From contig JAUIDP010000014.1 in assembly GCA_030429005.1 (NCBI GenBank), positions 1 to 55,092 on the forward strand: DNA of 55,092 bases, given 5' to 3'. This document shows, in pieces, positions 44,153-53,317 of this stretch; position 1 is the first letter of the stretch; the number at the start of each line of letters is the position of its first letter. The notes below the pieces were generated by a model. That model was not told the origin of the DNA. It did not search any database and saw only the letters and a list, made by a program, of their open reading frames with translations. Made by a program: the position numbers and the translations under genes. This stretch comes from Gammaproteobacteria bacterium (GTDB lineage: Bacteria > Pseudomonadota > Gammaproteobacteria > Steroidobacterales > Woeseiaceae).

Positions 44153-47100
44153 GGTCTTTCGCGTCGAATTGCTCGCCGATTCTCGCCAGCACCCGCTTGA
44201 CCGTTGCGTCCTTTTCGGCGGTGATCGAGGTTTCCATTTTCATGGCTTCCATCGTCAACAGCGTGTCGCCGCGCTCAACTGCCTGGCCGACTTCGACGGC
44301 AATCGTCGAGACGACGCCGGGCATCGGCGCACCGACATGGTTCGGGTTGGCACTGTCCGCCTGCTCGTTTTCACGGTGCGCCGACTCCGAGCTGCGATCC
44401 TGGATCAGCACCGAGCTGGGCTGGCCATTGATCTCGAAGAAAACCCGCCGATAGCCACGGTTGTCCGTTTCACCGGTCGTCAGGTGACGCAGCACGATCT
44501 CGCGCCCGTCATCCATCGTCGCCACGACCTCCTCTTCGGCCTGCATGCCATAGAAATACACATGCGTCGGCAGCACGCCGACATCGCCGTAACGTTCACG
44601 GTGCCGGCGGAACTCGGTAAAGACTTTCGGGTACATCAGGTACGACGCCAGGTCGTAGTCGCTGATCGGGTGCTCATGGCCTTCATCGAGCTTGCGGCGC
44701 TCTGCCTCGAGATCCGCGGCATCGAGCAACGACCCCGGGCGAACCGTAATCGGCTTGCGATTCCGCAACACTTTTTTCTGCAACGCCTGTGGAAAACCGC
44801 CGGGCGGCTGTCCCAGCTCACCGGCGAACAGCGACACGACGGACTCCGGGAAAGTGATATCGGTGTCCGGGTCGAGCACGTCTTCGATAGTCGTATCCGA
44901 TGTCACCATCATCAGCGCCATGTCGCCGACCACTTTCGATGACGGCGTCACCTTGACGATATCGCCAAACGCCATGTTGACATCGGCATAGGCGCGCGCG
45001 ACCTCGTGCCAGCGATCGGCAAGACCGAGCGATGCCGCCTGTTCCTTCAGGTTCGTAAACTGCCCGCCCGGCATCTCGTGCAGGTAAACCTCCGACGCGC
45101 CCGCACGGATGTCCGGCTCAAACGCGGCGTACTGTTCACGCACCTGCTCCCAGTAGTCACTGATCAGGCGCACACTAGCCAGATCGACATTCGCGTCACG
45201 CTCACCGTTCGCCAGCGCCGCGACAATCGAACCGAGGCATGGCTGGGAGGTCAGCCCGCTCATCGAGTCCATAGCGGCATCGAATGCATCGACACCTTCG
45301 TCAACCGCGGCCAGCACCGTAGCCGCCGCGGCACCGCTGGTGTCGTGCGTGTGCAGGTGAATGGGCAGGCCAACTTCCTGCCGCAATGCGCGTATCAGTG
45401 TGCGCGCAGCGGCCGGCTTCAACAGCCCCGCCATATCCTTGATGCCGAGTATATGTGCGCCGGCCGCTTCCAGTTCCCTGGCCAGCTCGACGTAGTAACG
45501 CAGGTCGTACTTCGAACGCTGCGGGTCGAGGATATCGCCCGTGTAGCAAATTGCCGCTTCGGCAATCTTGCCGGTAGCACAGACGGCGTCGATGGCCACG
45601 CGCATGTTCTCGACCCAGTTGAGACAGTCGAAGATACGAAAAACGTCGACGCCGGCGTCTGCCGATTGCTGCACGAAAAAACGCACGACGTTGTCCGGGT
45701 AGTTGGTATAGCCGACACCGTTCGAGGCCCGCAGCAGCATCTGCTGCATAAGGTTCGGCATCGCTGCCGACAGGTCGGACAGCCGCTGCCACGGATCTTC
45801 GTTCAAAAAGCGCATCGATACGTCGAACGTGGCGCCACCCCAGGATTCCACGGAAAACAGCTGTGGCAACAGCTGCGCGTAGTGCGGCGCGATGCGCAGC
45901 ATGTCGATCGACCGCATGCGTGTCGCCATCAGCGACTGGTGTGCATCGCGAAAGGTCGTGTCCGTTACCAGCGGCGCCTTGCTGTTGCGCAGGAACTCCG
46001 CCACCGCTTCCGGACCGTCCGCATCGAGAATCTGCCGCACACCGTTCACCGGTGCTTGCAAATCCAGGGCCGGCACAGCGGGTTGTTTCAGTGCCTTCGG
46101 CCGGTTGCGCCCGGCGACCTGCGCATTGCCGTTGACGATGACATCGCCGATGAATTCCAGCAATTGCGCGCCATGACTGCTGTCCGGTGGCAATTCGAGC
46201 AACTCGGGTGATTCATCGATGAAGCGCGTGTTGTAGTCGCCTTTCGGGAAACGGGCATCCGAGACCAGCGCGCTCAGAAAAGAGAGATTCGTTTCGACGC
46301 CGCGCACGCGGAATTCGCTGAGACCGCGCAACATGCGATCGGTCGCTTCCGCTTCCGACACGCCGGAAGTCGTGATCTTTACGAGCAGGCTATCGTAGTG
46401 ACGGCCGATGACTGCACCGGAATAAGCCGTGCCCGCGTCCAGCCGAATGCCCGGGCCGGCCGGGCTGCGGTAGGCAACGATGTGGCCGTAGTCCGGGATG
46501 AAACTGTTGCGCGGGTCTTCGGTCGTCACGCGGCACTGGATTGCGGCACCGCGCATGCTGATTTCTTCCTGCGCCGGAATGCCCGACGATGCGATGTCGC
46601 CGATCTTGCCGCCGGCCGCGATACGAATCTGCGACTTGACGAGATCGAGCCCGGTGATCTGTTCGGTGACCGTGTGCTCGACCTGGATACGCGGATTGAC
46701 CTCGATGAAATAGAACTTGCCGGTGTCCGCATCCTGCAGGAACTCGACGGTACCTGCATTGCAGTACTGTACCGACTGCGCCAGCCGCACTGCTGCACTG
46801 CACAGCTCTTCTCGCTGCGCTTGTGACAGGTACGGCGCCGGCGCGCGCTCCACGATCTTCTGGTGGCGACGCTGCACGGTGCAGTCGCGTTCAAACAGGT
46901 GTACGACCTGGCCATGCGTATCGCCGATGATCTGCACCTCGACATGCCGGGCATTGCGCACGAGCTTTTCGAGATAGACCTCGTCGTTGCCGAATGCTGC
47001 CTGGGCTTCGCGCCGCGCCGCGGCAACCTGGTCGAGCAAATTGGACTCGTCCTCGATAACGCGCATACCGCGGCCGCCGCCGCCCCAGCTCGCCTTGAGC

Positions 47101-47570
47101 ATGACCGGAAAACCGATTTCCTTCGCCAGCTCGAGGACCTGGCTGTCGTCGTCCGGCAACGGTTTTGTTGCCGGCATGACGGGCACGTCGGCCCGGGTCG
47201 CGATCTCCCGTGCCTGCACCTTGTTGCCGAGTCGCCGCATGATCTCCGGCGTCGGGCCGATGAACGTGATACCCGATTCCTCACAAAGAGCCGCGAATTC
47301 CGGGTTTTCCGACAGGAACCCGTAACCCGGATGGATGGCATCCGCGCCGGACTTCCTCGCAATCCGGATGATGTCGTGCATATCGAGGTATGCCTCGATC
47401 GGCCCCTTGCCCTCGCCGACCTGGTAGGACTCGTTGGTGCTGAAGCGATGCAGGGTCAGGCGATCCTCGGCCGAGTAAATGCCGACAGATGGTATGCGCA
47501 GCTCGCGCGCCGCGCGAAACACGCGGATCGCAATCTCGCTGCGATTGGCGATGAGAATTTTATTGAACAT
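44133..47570 (-). CDS. pyc: Pyruvate carboxylase
   Basis: This single-chain enzyme carboxylates pyruvate to oxaloacetate with ATP and biotin. The 1145 residues contain a biotin carboxylase domain (about 1-450: KILIANRSEIAIRVFRAARE, WGGGGRGMRV, FIEVNPRIQVEHTVTEQ), a carboxyltransferase domain (about 530-800: VTDTTFRDAHQSLMATRMRS, LHTHDTSGAAAATVLAA), and a C-terminal biotin carrier with LLTMEAMKMETS, where the middle Lys is biotinylated. The domain order and length are normal. It fills the TCA cycle when growing on sugars or amino acids. There is no clear Shine-Dalgarno before the ATG. Confidence 0.97.
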   Translation of the reverse strand: MFNKILIANRSEIAIRVFRAARELRIPSVGIYSAEDRLTLHRFSTNESYQVGEGKGPIEAYLDMHDIIRIARKSGADAIHPGYGFLSENPEFAALCEESGITFIGPTPEIMRRLGNKVQAREIATRADVPVMPATKPLPDDDSQVLELAKEIGFPVMLKASWGGGGRGMRVIEDESNLLDQVAAARREAQAAFGNDEVYLEKLVRNARHVEVQIIGDTHGQVVHLFERDCTVQRRHQKIVERAPAPYLSQAQREELCSAAVRLAQSVQYCNAGTVEFLQDADTGKFYFIEVNPRIQVEHTVTEQITGLDLVKSQIRIAAGGKIGDIASSGIPAQEEISMRGAAIQCRVTTEDPRNSFIPDYGHIVAYRSPAGPGIRLDAGTAYSGAVIGRHYDSLLVKITTSGVSEAEATDRMLRGLSEFRVRGVETNLSFLSALVSDARFPKGDYNTRFIDESPELLELPPDSSHGAQLLEFIGDVIVNGNAQVAGRNRPKALKQPAVPALDLQAPVNGVRQILDADGPEAVAEFLRNSKAPLVTDTTFRDAHQSLMATRMRSIDMLRIAPHYAQLLPQLFSVESWGGATFDVSMRFLNEDPWQRLSDLSAAMPNLMQQMLLRASNGVGYTNYPDNVVRFFVQQSADAGVDVFRIFDCLNWVENMRVAIDAVCATGKIAEAAICYTGDILDPQRSKYDLRYYVELARELEAAGAHILGIKDMAGLLKPAAARTLIRALRQEVGLPIHLHTHDTSGAAAATVLAAVDEGVDAFDAAMDSMSGLTSQPCLGSIVAALANGERDANVDLASVRLISDYWEQVREQYAAFEPDIRAGASEVYLHEMPGGQFTNLKEQAASLGLADRWHEVARAYADVNMAFGDIVKVTPSSKVVGDMALMMVTSDTTIEDVLDPDTDITFPESVVSLFAGELGQPPGGFPQALQKKVLRNRKPITVRPGSLLDAADLEAERRKLDEGHEHPISDYDLASYLMYPKVFTEFRRHRERYGDVGVLPTHVYFYGMQAEEEVVATMDDGREIVLRHLTTGETDNRGYRRVFFEINGQPSSVLIQDRSSESAHRENEQADSANPNHVGAPMPGVVSTIAVEVGQAVERGDTLLTMEAMKMETSITAEKDATVKRVLARIGEQFDAKDLLVVLE

Positions 47571-47741
47571 CGATTTTTACGCGAGAAATTGCAGCTCTTG
47601 CTAATACGGCAGGCTTTGCTGCGGGAGCTGCTCAGAGCCTAAGACTGCCATACTCGGTACCAATGACAACAGTTACGTTTGAGATGATCTGCGCGGGGCG
47701 CCGAAGTGTCACAGCGTAGAAATTGCGTCCCTTGCACCGTC

Positions 47742-48209
47742 TTAGTGCACCATGTGCAGTTCAGGCCAACCAGACGGCCGCCTGGCAAGCTCTCCGGTCT
47801 TTTCCCGGGCGACCGGTCGCCCGATCGCTGCCATCGCATCCGACAATTGCTGCAGCTTTGCTGCCATCGTACTGATTGTCGCCGGCGGCAGGATGGCGGC
47901 AAGCGCACCGCGGGCAGCAACGGGATTGTGCTGTTGCAAGCTGCGCAGTGCCGTTACAAGGACCTGCTCATGCAGGGAAAGACACGGGCAACCCAGCTCG
48001 TGCAAGGCTACGGTTTCGTGCGAAGACGCGACGATCACGTCCCAGGCCTTGCATACGGCCTCGATCAGTTGATCGCCACCACAGCCCGCAATTTCCTCGT
48101 GGATCTGCTGACGTGTCGGAAAACCGTGCGCGATACTGGACAAATAGCTGCGAGATATCCAGATGAGGAGTTCGGTAGGACAATCTGTATTCGCTTTGCA
48201 ATATCGCAT
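47742..48209 (-). CDS. Small protein with Fur box, function unknown
   Basis: I do not recognise this 155-residue protein. The N-terminus has MRYCKANTDC and the middle has AGCGGDQLIEAVCKAWDV and ELGCPCLSLHEQVLVTALRS, so cysteines may bind a metal. The C-terminal half is helical (ISTMAAKLQQLSDAMAAIG). GGAG seven bases before ATG 48209 fixes the start; a longer frame would begin inside the Fur box. A perfect Fur palindrome overlaps the promoter, so it should be iron-repressed. Confidence 0.65.
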   Translation of the reverse strand: MRYCKANTDCPTELLIWISRSYLSSIAHGFPTRQQIHEEIAGCGGDQLIEAVCKAWDVIVASSHETVALHELGCPCLSLHEQVLVTALRSLQQHNPVAARGALAAILPPATISTMAAKLQQLSDAMAAIGRPVAREKTGELARRPSGWPELHMVH

Positions 48210-48234
48210 GGTCGACTCCGGTGGTTTTGAAAGG

Positions 48235-48263
48235 ACTATTGTCTGCCTGGTGTAGAAACGCAA
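48235..48263 (-). promoter_or_regulatory. Promoter of the Fur-controlled gene
   Basis: On the minus strand TTGCGT and AATAGT are separated by 17 bp. The -35 lies at the edge of the Fur box at 48260-48278, so Fur binding would block it. Confidence 0.45.
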
Positions 48264-48278
48264 ATGATTCTCATTTGC
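48260..48278. promoter_or_regulatory. Fur box
   Basis: GCAAATGATTCTCATTTGC has perfect 8-base arms around TTC and matches about 14 of 19 positions of the Fur consensus GATAATGATwATCATTATC. It lies 50 bases before the small unknown gene at 48209 on the minus strand. Confidence 0.72.
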
Positions 48279-48422
48279 ATGTTACACAGCCCGGCCCGGG
48301 ATGCAACCGCCAGGTACGCAAACATTGCAATTCGACCGGTTCCGGCGCGGCCTCGCCAAAACCAGGCAGCGGGGCACGATAGACTGGGTGTCATTGCATG
48401 CAAAAACCGGGGAGGCTGAACA

Positions 48423-49187
48423 ATGGGAGTGGAACTGATCGCGCTGGCGGCACTGTGGCTGGCGGAACCGGAAACCCGGGACAGTGGTTCCGCACCCGAC
48501 TGCGAACCTGCCGTATTCGAGGCCTGGAGCACGGTGTTCGACGGCGCCGGCGGGTCGCATTCAAACCACGACCGATCGGCGCTGTACTGCTTTGCCGATG
48601 GTCGCGCCGACATTGCCGAGTACCGCAGCCTCGATGCCGATGGACGCGCCGTGTTTCACGGGGCGAGCATTACGATCTGGAACGAGACGCGCAGCGAAGG
48701 CCGCACGCTGTGGGCCATGGTCGGTGTCGATGGCTGGACGGACATCGAGGTTCGCTGGGAGGACCAGGCGCTGGTTTCTACAGGCAGGGGCCACGACCCC
48801 GAAGGCGTGTTTCTCGAGCGCTGGACGACCCGGTTCTCAGCCAGCGGCGACCAGGACTTCAGGATGGATCGCAGCTTCGATAATGGCAGCACCTGGGTCG
48901 CACCGAAGAACACGATCCGGTACCTGAAGTCGACGGCCCGGCCCGAACCGTTCCCGACCGCATGGGCTGAACAGTTCGCTGCCTTTGCGCCCGACCTTGC
49001 AGGCGACGACGGAATGATATTCCTGGACGGCACGGCCTGGGGCAGGTTCAGCTACGACAATGCAGGCGTACCGACCGGCTTCGTATTTGCTTCCGCTGCT
49101 CCAAAAGAAGGCCAGTGGGTCTGGCGAACGCTGACCTGGACGTATGCGGACGGCGTGACGAATGTCGCCGATACGCCGATTGAGTGA
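48423..49187 (+). CDS. Hypothetical protein, possibly exported
   Basis: This 254-residue protein is not assigned. It begins with a short hydrophobic stretch (MGVELIALAALWLAEPE) that may be a signal. The rest is beta-rich with aromatic and acidic turns: CEPAVFEAWSTVFDGAGG, ITIWNETRSEGRTLWAM, FLERWTTRFSASGDQDFRMD, SFDNGSTWV, and QWVWRTLTWTYADG. The SFDNGSTWV motif resembles sialidase/DUF1579-like domains of small secreted proteins, but the match is not enough to name it. It starts after GGGGAGG. It is followed by the XRE gene 68 bases later. Confidence 0.6.
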   Translation: MGVELIALAALWLAEPETRDSGSAPDCEPAVFEAWSTVFDGAGGSHSNHDRSALYCFADGRADIAEYRSLDADGRAVFHGASITIWNETRSEGRTLWAMVGVDGWTDIEVRWEDQALVSTGRGHDPEGVFLERWTTRFSASGDQDFRMDRSFDNGSTWVAPKNTIRYLKSTARPEPFPTAWAEQFAAFAPDLAGDDGMIFLDGTAWGRFSYDNAGVPTGFVFASAAPKEGQWVWRTLTWTYADGVTNVADTPIE

Positions 49188-49255
49188 AGCAGCCAGGCCG
49201 CGAGCCAATCAGCAAGTGAAAGGCGTATGATTGGCGACTCAATCGAGGAGGAAGA

Positions 49256-49645
49256 ATGTCATTAGCTGAAGAAAGCCGCAGCATCGAAGAACCGGAAGCC
49301 GATACAGTCGGCGGTCGCATCGTCCACGCTCGCGAGGCTGCCGGCCTGTCCACGGCCCAGTTGGCGCGTCGTGCCGGTATCATGACCTCAACGTTGCAGG
49401 CGTGGGAACTCGGTCGCTGCCTGCCGAGGGCCAATCAGTTCGTCAAGCTCGCCGGGATACTTAACGTCAGCCCCACCTGGCTGTGGGTCGAGCGCGGGTC
49501 GAGCCCGAGCGACGAGATGAACAGCACTGAACTGGAAAATCTGCAGGAAAGCCTGAGCCTGCTGCGCGGCAACCTGCTGAGCGTCATAGACGGCCTCGAG
49601 CGCCTGGAACGGCGTCTCGAAAAATACGAGAGCTTTCGCGCCTGA
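49256..49645 (+). CDS. XRE-family transcription regulator
   Basis: The 129-residue protein has a helix-turn-helix at about 18-75 (RIVHAREAAGLSTAQLARRA, STLQAWELGRCLPRANQFVK, LAGILNVSPTWLWVERG), then a coiled coil (NLQESLSLLRGNLLSVI, RLERRLEKYES) for dimerisation. It begins 9 bases upstream of a Na+/H+ antiporter gene in the same direction, which it may control. Confidence 0.88.
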   Translation: MSLAEESRSIEEPEADTVGGRIVHAREAAGLSTAQLARRAGIMTSTLQAWELGRCLPRANQFVKLAGILNVSPTWLWVERGSSPSDEMNSTELENLQESLSLLRGNLLSVIDGLERLERRLEKYESFRA

Positions 49646-49654
49646 TCGCAAGTT

Positions 49655-50896
49655 ATGTACGAGCAACTCGCTGTCCTGGCAGTTTTCGTATTTCTCTACA
49701 GCATCGTTTCCGGGCGGCTCGAGCGCAGCGTCATCTCCGGACCGATGATTTTCGTCGCCGCCGGCTTTGCCATGGGGCCGGCCGGGCTCGACTGGTTTCC
49801 CGGTGACGAAACCCAGTCGGCGTTGCGGCTGCTGGCGGACCTGACGCTTGCCCTGTTCCTGTTCATCGATTCCGCCAATGCCAACCTGCGCACGCTGGAG
49901 CATCACTATGCGATTCCGGCGCGCATGCTGTTAATCGGCCTGCCAGGTGCGATATTGCTCGGTTGCCTGCTGGCGCTGGCCATGTTCGATGTCCTCAGTA
50001 TCTTCGAGGCCGCAGTGCTTGGCACGATGCTGGCTGCGACTGACGCCGCACTTGGCAAGGCGGTCATCACCAACACCAGGGTGCCGTCACGACTGCGAGA
50101 GGGCCTGAACGTCGAAAGCGGCCTGAATGACGGCCTGGCCGTGCCGTTCCTGCTCGCTTTCATCGCGCTCGAAGTTGGCAGCGAAGAAGGTATCGGCAGC
50201 GGACTCGTGCTGCGACTGCTGGCCGAGGAACTTGGCATTGGACTCGCGATCGGCGTCGGTATCGCCGCGTTGGGTGCCTGGCTCTTGAAAAATTGCTGGC
50301 GTCGCGGCTGGGTGAGCAATACCTGGGTCCAGATCACGACCGTCGCGCTGGCCATCGGCTGCTTTTCACTGGCCGACAGCTTGCATGGCAGCGGCTATAT
50401 CGCCGCTTTCACCGGTGGGATGACATTTGGTTTCCTGACCCGCAAGCATACGCACGAGCTGGTGCATTCCGCCGAAGGCATCGGCGAGACGCTGGCGCTG
50501 TTAACCTGGATGTTGTTTGGCATCGCTGTCGTCGGCCAGGTTCTCAACCAGATGACCTGGCAGGTTCTGTTGTACGCCTTGCTCAGCCTGACTGTCGTAC
50601 GCATGCTGCCTGTCTACCTGTCCCTGGCTGGCAGCGGCGAGTCGCAGGCCAACAGGCTTTTTCTTGCCTGGTTCGGTCCGCGTGGCCTGGCCAGCATCGT
50701 CTTCGCGATCATCGTGCTCAACGAAGGGTTGCCGGGCGCCGATCTCATGGTGCTCGTGGTGGCCTGTACTGTATTTATCAGCCTCGTGTTGCATGGCATT
50801 ACCGCGAACCCGTTGGCAAAGCGTATCGCCGGGTCCGGGTCCCCCGGTCAGAAGCAGGCGCCGGGCAAACCTACTCGAGACGCATCCGGGCAATGA
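49655..50896 (+). CDS. Na+/H+ antiporter, CPA1-like
   Basis: A 413-residue membrane protein with about 12 helices of the NhaP/CPA1 type. The ion-binding ESGLNDGLAVPFLLAF carries the Asn-Asp pair of the family, with VLGTMLAATDAALGKAVI before it and FAGGMTFG-like YIAAFTGGMTFGFLTRKH after it. It exchanges Na+ or K+ for H+ across the inner membrane. The C-terminal end overlaps the convergent Bax-like gene by 26 bases. With Na+-NQR elsewhere in this window it fits a Na+-based physiology. Confidence 0.88.
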   Translation: MYEQLAVLAVFVFLYSIVSGRLERSVISGPMIFVAAGFAMGPAGLDWFPGDETQSALRLLADLTLALFLFIDSANANLRTLEHHYAIPARMLLIGLPGAILLGCLLALAMFDVLSIFEAAVLGTMLAATDAALGKAVITNTRVPSRLREGLNVESGLNDGLAVPFLLAFIALEVGSEEGIGSGLVLRLLAEELGIGLAIGVGIAALGAWLLKNCWRRGWVSNTWVQITTVALAIGCFSLADSLHGSGYIAAFTGGMTFGFLTRKHTHELVHSAEGIGETLALLTWMLFGIAVVGQVLNQMTWQVLLYALLSLTVVRMLPVYLSLAGSGESQANRLFLAWFGPRGLASIVFAIIVLNEGLPGADLMVLVVACTVFISLVLHGITANPLAKRIAGSGSPGQKQAPGKPTRDASGQ

Positions 50897-51902
50897 TCCG
50901 GTCGAGCTCCCCGGAAGCACGCAACTTCTCGATTTCCTCGCGCAGCCTCGTTGCGTCGGCATCGTCTTCGGCACCAACGACGAAACGTATCGGTTCATCC
51001 CTGAACGTCGCGCCGTCCGCGATATCGAGCTTGTTGACCCGGATGACACCTTTCAGCGTGTCCACGTATTCCTGGCCGCGTTCTGAGTAGCGCACCAGGC
51101 CGTCTGCCAGCGCCAGGGACGTCAGCGGCTTGCCTTCGGCCCGCAGCCTGGCGCGAATCTTCCGGAAATCCTCGTACGCCGGGTGCGACATCAGGTTGAT
51201 GAAGTAGCCGCGCACGCTGTCGAACGGCCAGTCGAATGCGGCGATGCGATGATCGCCAAGATTCTTGCGTTGTTGCTCCGGCACGAGACCACTGCCGCCA
51301 TAGGTCCACTGGCCGAACAATGCATTACCCTCGACGGCGAAACGTGAAGTGCCGTAGCCGCTCTCGTAGGCCGCCTGGCCGAGAGCCAGGCCATTCGGAA
51401 TGATGTCCAGCTTGTACAGGAGTTCGTCGATAACCGCACTGAGGTTGTCACTGTCCGCGGCCAGTTGCGCCGCACTTTCGTCGTCGAGAACTCGCAACAG
51501 CACGGCTCCCGCGCGTATCCGCTGCACCTCGTCAACATCAACAGGCTGACCGCTTGCCAGCGATGCCTGCGCCTCAAGCAAGCGCTCGCGACGCTCCATC
51601 ACCATGCCGTTCGCGTGCACGATCAACGGCAACATCAGGCGGTAGAAAATCTCTTTCTTGTCATGTACCGACATTTTCTGCGCACCGACGCGCCAGCTCT
51701 CGCTGATGCCGGTGATCATGGCATGCGGAACCTCGAGGTGCTGGCCGCGTTTTTCCTCACCCCACCAGTTTTCGGACTCGAGCCAGTCGACCACCTGGTC
51801 ATGATTCGACAGCACGATAACTTCCTGCGCGAATACCGACGTGCAGGTATACATGGTGGCCAGCAGGACTACAGCGGAAATTTGAAGCGTGCGGTTTTTC
51901 AT
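50871..51902 (-). CDS. Bax-like glucosaminidase
   Basis: A 343-residue exported protein with a signal peptide (about 1-25, ending SVFA). The domain at about 140-290 matches Bax/glucosaminidases: GLALGQAAYESGYGTSRFAV with the catalytic Glu, ALFGQWTY, and GYFINLMSHPAYEDFRKIR. It should cleave N-acetylglucosaminyl bonds in peptidoglycan. The start ATG lies 8 bases after a TATACT -10 element (51911-51916 on the minus strand), so the transcript may be nearly leaderless. Confidence 0.86.
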   Translation of the reverse strand: MKNRTLQISAVVLLATMYTCTSVFAQEVIVLSNHDQVVDWLESENWWGEEKRGQHLEVPHAMITGISESWRVGAQKMSVHDKKEIFYRLMLPLIVHANGMVMERRERLLEAQASLASGQPVDVDEVQRIRAGAVLLRVLDDESAAQLAADSDNLSAVIDELLYKLDIIPNGLALGQAAYESGYGTSRFAVEGNALFGQWTYGGSGLVPEQQRKNLGDHRIAAFDWPFDSVRGYFINLMSHPAYEDFRKIRARLRAEGKPLTSLALADGLVRYSERGQEYVDTLKGVIRVNKLDIADGATFRDEPIRFVVGAEDDADATRLREEIEKLRASGELDRIIARMRLE

Positions 51903-51951
51903 CGTGCCTCAGTATACTCAATCCCTGCGCAGACGAAGTCCCGGACAGTGA

Positions 51952-51960
51952 TGCTATAGT
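51952..51960 (+). promoter_or_regulatory. Extended -10 promoter of the MscS gene
   Basis: TGC-TATAGT is an extended -10 element 40 bases before the TTG start at 52001. A -35 at 17 bp is not obvious. Confidence 0.4.
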
Positions 51961-52000
51961 TACGGCTCAACCGTTTGACCCGAACCCTGCCGGAACAACC

Positions 52001-53290
52001 TTGGACCAGATCAAGACGCAAGTTGTCGAATACGCGAATATTGCCATCAGCTACATTCGCCAGCCGGAGGTTCTTTTCGAACTGGGCCTCGTCATCCTGT
52101 TGTTCCTGCCGGCCTGGCTGTTATCCAATCGCGTCGAACCGGTGCTCGAACAACGGCTGCGTGGCATTTCCGGCATGCCGGGACTGCTGCGTGTACTCGC
52201 GGCCTTCCTGCGCCGTCTCGAATGGCTGTTCTATGTCATCCTGCTTGGCATCGCCTACCTGGCCACAACAGCCTACGGTTGGCCGACTGAAAACCACCTT
52301 CTCTACGTCGTGATGCTGCTGGCCGGTGCCTGGCTGTTGATCCGGGTCGCCTCGAAAGCCATTCGCAGCAAGATCCTGAGCAAGCTGTTCACGATTGTCG
52401 TCTGGACGCTGGTCGCGATTTCAGTTCTGGGTATCGCGGATGAAGTCGCGACAACCCTCGACGACATCGGCTTTACGTTCGGCAATGTGCGATTCTCGGT
52501 CCTGCGCATACTGCAGGGCGTCGTTTTCGTCAGTGCCCTGCTCTGGGCGGCTTTCGCAACCGGCAATTTCCTCGATCGCCGCATCCAGAAAGTCGAGGAG
52601 TTGACGCCGTCGCTGCGCGTGCTGCTCGGCAAGGTGCTGCGCATCACGCTGGTGTTCCTGGCCGCGATGATCGCGATGCAAAGCCTGAACATCAACCTGA
52701 CCGCACTGACGGTGCTGTCCGGTGCTGTCGGCGTCGGCATCGGCTTTGGCCTGCAGAAAGTTGTCTCCAACTTTATCTCCGGCATCATCATCCTGCTCGA
52801 CCAGTCGATCAAACCGGGCGACACGATTACGTTGGGCGAGACTTTTGGCTGGATACGCGAACTGCGCGCGCGTTTTGTTTCTGTCGTGACCCGCGACGGG
52901 CGCGAATACCTGATCCCGAACGAAGACTTCATCACGACACAGGTTGTCAACTGGTCGTTCTCGGACCGCTTTGTGCGGCTCGACGTACCGTTTGGTGTTT
53001 CCTATGACTCGGACCCACACGAAGTCAGTCGCATCGCCATTGAAGCCGCCGCCGGCGTCGACCGGGTTGCGGCGTCCCGGCGCCAGCCCGTTTGCTGGAT
53101 GACCGAATTCGGCGATTCGTCGATCAACTTCGTGCTGCGTTTCTGGATAGACGACCCGCAGGACGGATTAACGAACATCCGGGGCAAGGTGCTGCTGGCG
53201 CTCTGGGATACGTTCAAGGAAAACGACATCAGTATTCCGTTCCCGCACCGCGAAGTCATCATGCGGACGCCAGTCACGGTTGTGGACTGA
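52001..53290 (+). CDS. MscS-family mechanosensitive channel
   Basis: This 429-residue protein has five or six membrane helices and then a soluble beta domain. The pore-lining helix LSGAVGVGIGFGLQKVVSNF and the beta-domain start ISGIIILLDQSIKPGDTITL, followed by REYLIPNEDFITTQVVNWSF and VPFGVSYDSDPHEV, are diagnostic of MscS proteins. It should open under membrane tension and release osmolytes. TTG 52001 is the best start, with weak ribosome binding; no alternative ATG lies in the right place. Confidence 0.93.
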   Translation: MDQIKTQVVEYANIAISYIRQPEVLFELGLVILLFLPAWLLSNRVEPVLEQRLRGISGMPGLLRVLAAFLRRLEWLFYVILLGIAYLATTAYGWPTENHLLYVVMLLAGAWLLIRVASKAIRSKILSKLFTIVVWTLVAISVLGIADEVATTLDDIGFTFGNVRFSVLRILQGVVFVSALLWAAFATGNFLDRRIQKVEELTPSLRVLLGKVLRITLVFLAAMIAMQSLNINLTALTVLSGAVGVGIGFGLQKVVSNFISGIIILLDQSIKPGDTITLGETFGWIRELRARFVSVVTRDGREYLIPNEDFITTQVVNWSFSDRFVRLDVPFGVSYDSDPHEVSRIAIEAAAGVDRVAASRRQPVCWMTEFGDSSINFVLRFWIDDPQDGLTNIRGKVLLALWDTFKENDISIPFPHREVIMRTPVTVVD

Positions 53291-53317
53291 CTCCACCCGC
53301 GTCGAACCCGGGCTCAC

